From: Vallitaleaceae bacterium | GTDB taxonomy: Bacteria; Bacillota; Clostridia; Lachnospirales; Vallitaleaceae | Direction of reading: 5' to 3' | Assembly: GCA_027858555.1 (NCBI GenBank) | Contig: JAQICP010000112.1 | Coordinates: 1-6,697 of the forward strand | DNA length: 6,697 nt | Part shown: one piece after another, positions 5,834-6,697 of the stretch | Numbering within the stretch: the first letter of the stretch is position 1 | How the letters are laid out: each line of letters begins with the position of its first letter | Notes under the pieces: generated by a model | Seen by the model: the letters and a program-made list of their open reading frames with translations, nothing else | Databases searched by the model: none | What the model was told of the DNA's origin: nothing | Program-made: the position numbers and the translations under genes

Positions 5834-5848
5834 GTTTAATAATTAAAC
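5834..5848. promoter_or_regulatory. 15-bp perfect palindrome upstream of the aldo/keto reductase promoter
   Basis: GTTTAATAATTAAAC is a perfect 7-1-7 inverted repeat, 14 bases upstream of the reductase -35 and just past the terminator of the neighbouring gene. The position suits an activator site. It matches no operator I know (not Fur, PerR, Rex or CcpA). Confidence 0.35.
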
Positions 5849-5852
5849 CCAT

Positions 5853-5885
5853 AAAAAAGGCTGTTACACCTTAGGTGCAACAGCC
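5853..5885 (-). terminator. Intrinsic terminator of the DUF3787-like gene
   Basis: A 12-bp stem GGCTGTTGCACC/GGTGTAACAGCC with a 3-base loop (5885-5874 with 5870-5859) is followed on the minus strand by six Ts (5858-5853). One G-U pair forms only in the minus-sense RNA. It starts 17 bases after the stop codon. Confidence 0.92.
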
Positions 5886-5902
5886 ATCATTATCTTTCAA
5901 TC

Positions 5903-6052
5903 TTATAATTCATTCTCCTCAATCCACTCTTTTGCATCTTCAACTGCATCTTCACGAGGGATTGGTACGTTAGTCTCTGGTTCTAAATGGTGAACGTTAG
6001 TCCACGCCTCATTAATATTCGAACCGTGTGCTTTTGATTTTTCGTCTTTCAT
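5903..6052 (-). CDS. DUF3787-like small protein (spore-associated family)
   Basis: A 49-residue, acidic, soluble protein without membrane helix or signal peptide. It begins MKDEKSKAHGSN, carries NEAWTNVHHLEP, and ends TNVPIPREDAVEDAKEWIEENEL. The VPIP-x-ED-AV-x-DAKEW-(I/V) pattern is what I remember of DUF3787, a family of very small clostridial proteins for which a spore-surface role has been named in C. difficile; the assignment is from memory. GGAGG (6064-6060) lies 7 bases before the ATG. It has its own consensus promoter and a strong terminator, so it is a monocistronic unit, which supports it as real despite its size. An exact Fur-type box lies upstream of the promoter. The promoter looks sigma-A rather than sporulation-type, which is a little odd for a spore protein. 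Confidence 0.82.
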   Translation of the reverse strand: MKDEKSKAHGSNINEAWTNVHHLEPETNVPIPREDAVEDAKEWIEENEL

Positions 6053-6114
6053 AATTTTGCCTCCATATATATACTATCTATATTAATTGAATTGTCGTCT
6101 GCTTTATTAGTTCT

Positions 6115-6143
6115 ATTATGCCATATATGCGGCTGTTTGTCAA
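6115..6143 (-). promoter_or_regulatory. Promoter of the DUF3787-like gene
   Basis: On the minus strand a perfect -35 TTGACA (6143-6138) and a -10 CATAAT (6120-6115) are separated by the ideal 17 bases. The leader is about 55 bases, with GGAGG before the ATG. Confidence 0.8.
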
Positions 6144-6149
6144 GTTAAT

Positions 6150-6164
6150 TGATAATCATTATCA
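6150..6164. promoter_or_regulatory. Fur-type operator upstream of the DUF3787-like gene
   Basis: TGATAATCATTATCA is an exact 7-1-7 Fur box. Its inner edge is 6 bases upstream of the -35 at 6143. The last three bases on its right (6162-6164) are also the TGA stop codon of the GH3 gene. Fur bound just upstream of a -35 could block or, less often, help polymerase. The match is seen; the regulation is inferred. Confidence 0.65.
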
Positions 6165-6697
6165 CTTAACCTTTTGTAACATCTTTATTATACCTTTAAA
6201 GAAATGGCCATTCATCAACAGGATAAACCCATCAACTGTGTTGTAGCCATTAATGGCACTCCCGAGCATAATCATATTACGAAGTGGCATTTCTTTTATG
6301 ACAGATTGCATCATTCGGGCTTGCTTTGGATTATCCATGAGACGTTTATTGGTTGCCTTGATAATCTTTTTGAAAACTATATTACCGATCCAATTCGCAC
6401 GAATCTGATCAAATGTTGAGTTTCTTGTGAATGGTTTGATTGTATAAACGCTAAAGTCTATTTCTTTGCCATAGACTTCAAAAAACTCTTCATCACATAT
6501 GTCAAAATAATTATCAAGGGTATAGTAAGACGGCATCTCCAATTGTCGATTATTCTTGGTCTCATCAAAATCACTAGTGGTATTAACTGTTACGCCCTCA
6601 CTTAGCCTAATGTCTTTTATAGAAGCACCGATCATAATCTGAAATTCTCCAGTTTCAACAACCCAATCCTTTAAACTGACATTGTAATAAGCAAAAC
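6162..6697 (-). CDS. GH3 family beta-glucosidase, C-terminal end only (continues beyond the window)
   Basis: The frame stays open to the right edge, so the ATG at 6635 is internal and the true start lies outside the window. The first visible residues, FAYYNVSLKDWVVETGEF, then QIMIGASIKDIRLSEGVTV, are the last strands of the fibronectin III-like domain that closes GH3 glycosidases. A tail of about 130 residues follows (SYYTLDNYFD, KPFTRNSTFDQI, PLRNMIMLGSAINGYNTVDGFILLMNGHFFKGI), of the type seen in many clostridial GH3 proteins. The enzymes release glucose or related sugars from beta-glucosides. The catalytic domains are not in view, so substrate and intactness cannot be judged. No terminator follows the stop; transcription could continue into the DUF3787-like gene. 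Confidence 0.88.
   Translation of the reverse strand, partial: FAYYNVSLKDWVVETGEFQIMIGASIKDIRLSEGVTVNTTSDFDETKNNRQLEMPSYYTLDNYFDICDEEFFEVYGKEIDFSVYTIKPFTRNSTFDQIRANWIGNIVFKKIIKATNKRLMDNPKQARMMQSVIKEMPLRNMIMLGSAINGYNTVDGFILLMNGHFFKGIIKMLQKVK

Noticed and set aside
6204..6419. Plus-strand 71-residue ORF opposite the GH3 tail
   Set aside because: Antisense to the recognisable GH3 tail; no promoter or ribosome binding site.

Overview
The window looks like chromosome from an AT-rich, low-GC anaerobic Firmicute of the Clostridia. The signs are strong AGGAGG-type ribosome binding sites, consensus sigma-A promoters, intrinsic terminators with U-tracts, a small DUF3787-like protein of the sporulating Clostridia, a 2[4Fe-4S] aldo/keto reductase, and a GH3 beta-glucosidase with the C-terminal tail usual in clostridial members. 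I cannot name a genus from sequence alone. All but one gene read leftward (minus strand). I see no phage, insertion sequence, CRISPR array, tRNA or rRNA.

Layout, left to right. Positions 1-300 hold no convincing gene. They carry a near-consensus minus-strand promoter (233-260) that fires leftward into about 225 nt with RNA-like pairing, perhaps a leader for a gene outside the window. Next comes a damage-repair pair: xth (exonuclease III/AP endonuclease, 301-1053) downstream of msrB (methionine sulfoxide reductase B, 1113-1637). The msrB promoter is covered by a perfect Fur-type 7-1-7 box. The 325-base gap 1638-1962 contains that promoter, then two tandem copies of a roughly 95-bp hairpin-rich element with a compensatory base-pair change, then a strong terminator. 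This terminator belongs to a six-helix membrane protein (1963-2556). Upstream lie a 55-residue unknown ORF (2684-2851) and a two-gene split CHR (chromate-type) transporter (2904-4034). A lone plus-strand gene of unknown function (4121-4462) diverges from the transporter. Then come the iron-sulfur aldo/keto reductase (true start probably 5747), a 49-residue DUF3787-like protein (5903-6052) with an excellent promoter and terminator, and the 3' end of a GH3 beta-glucosidase that runs off the right edge.

How the genes may work together: msrB and xth repair oxidised protein and DNA, and the Fur box suggests msrB responds to iron. A second exact Fur-type box sits just upstream of the DUF3787-like promoter and overlaps the GH3 stop codon, so iron control may touch two loci here. 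The rest looks like ordinary housekeeping and accessory content. The signals least explained by known families are the tandem structured element at 1701-1900 and the leader-like RNA left of xth.
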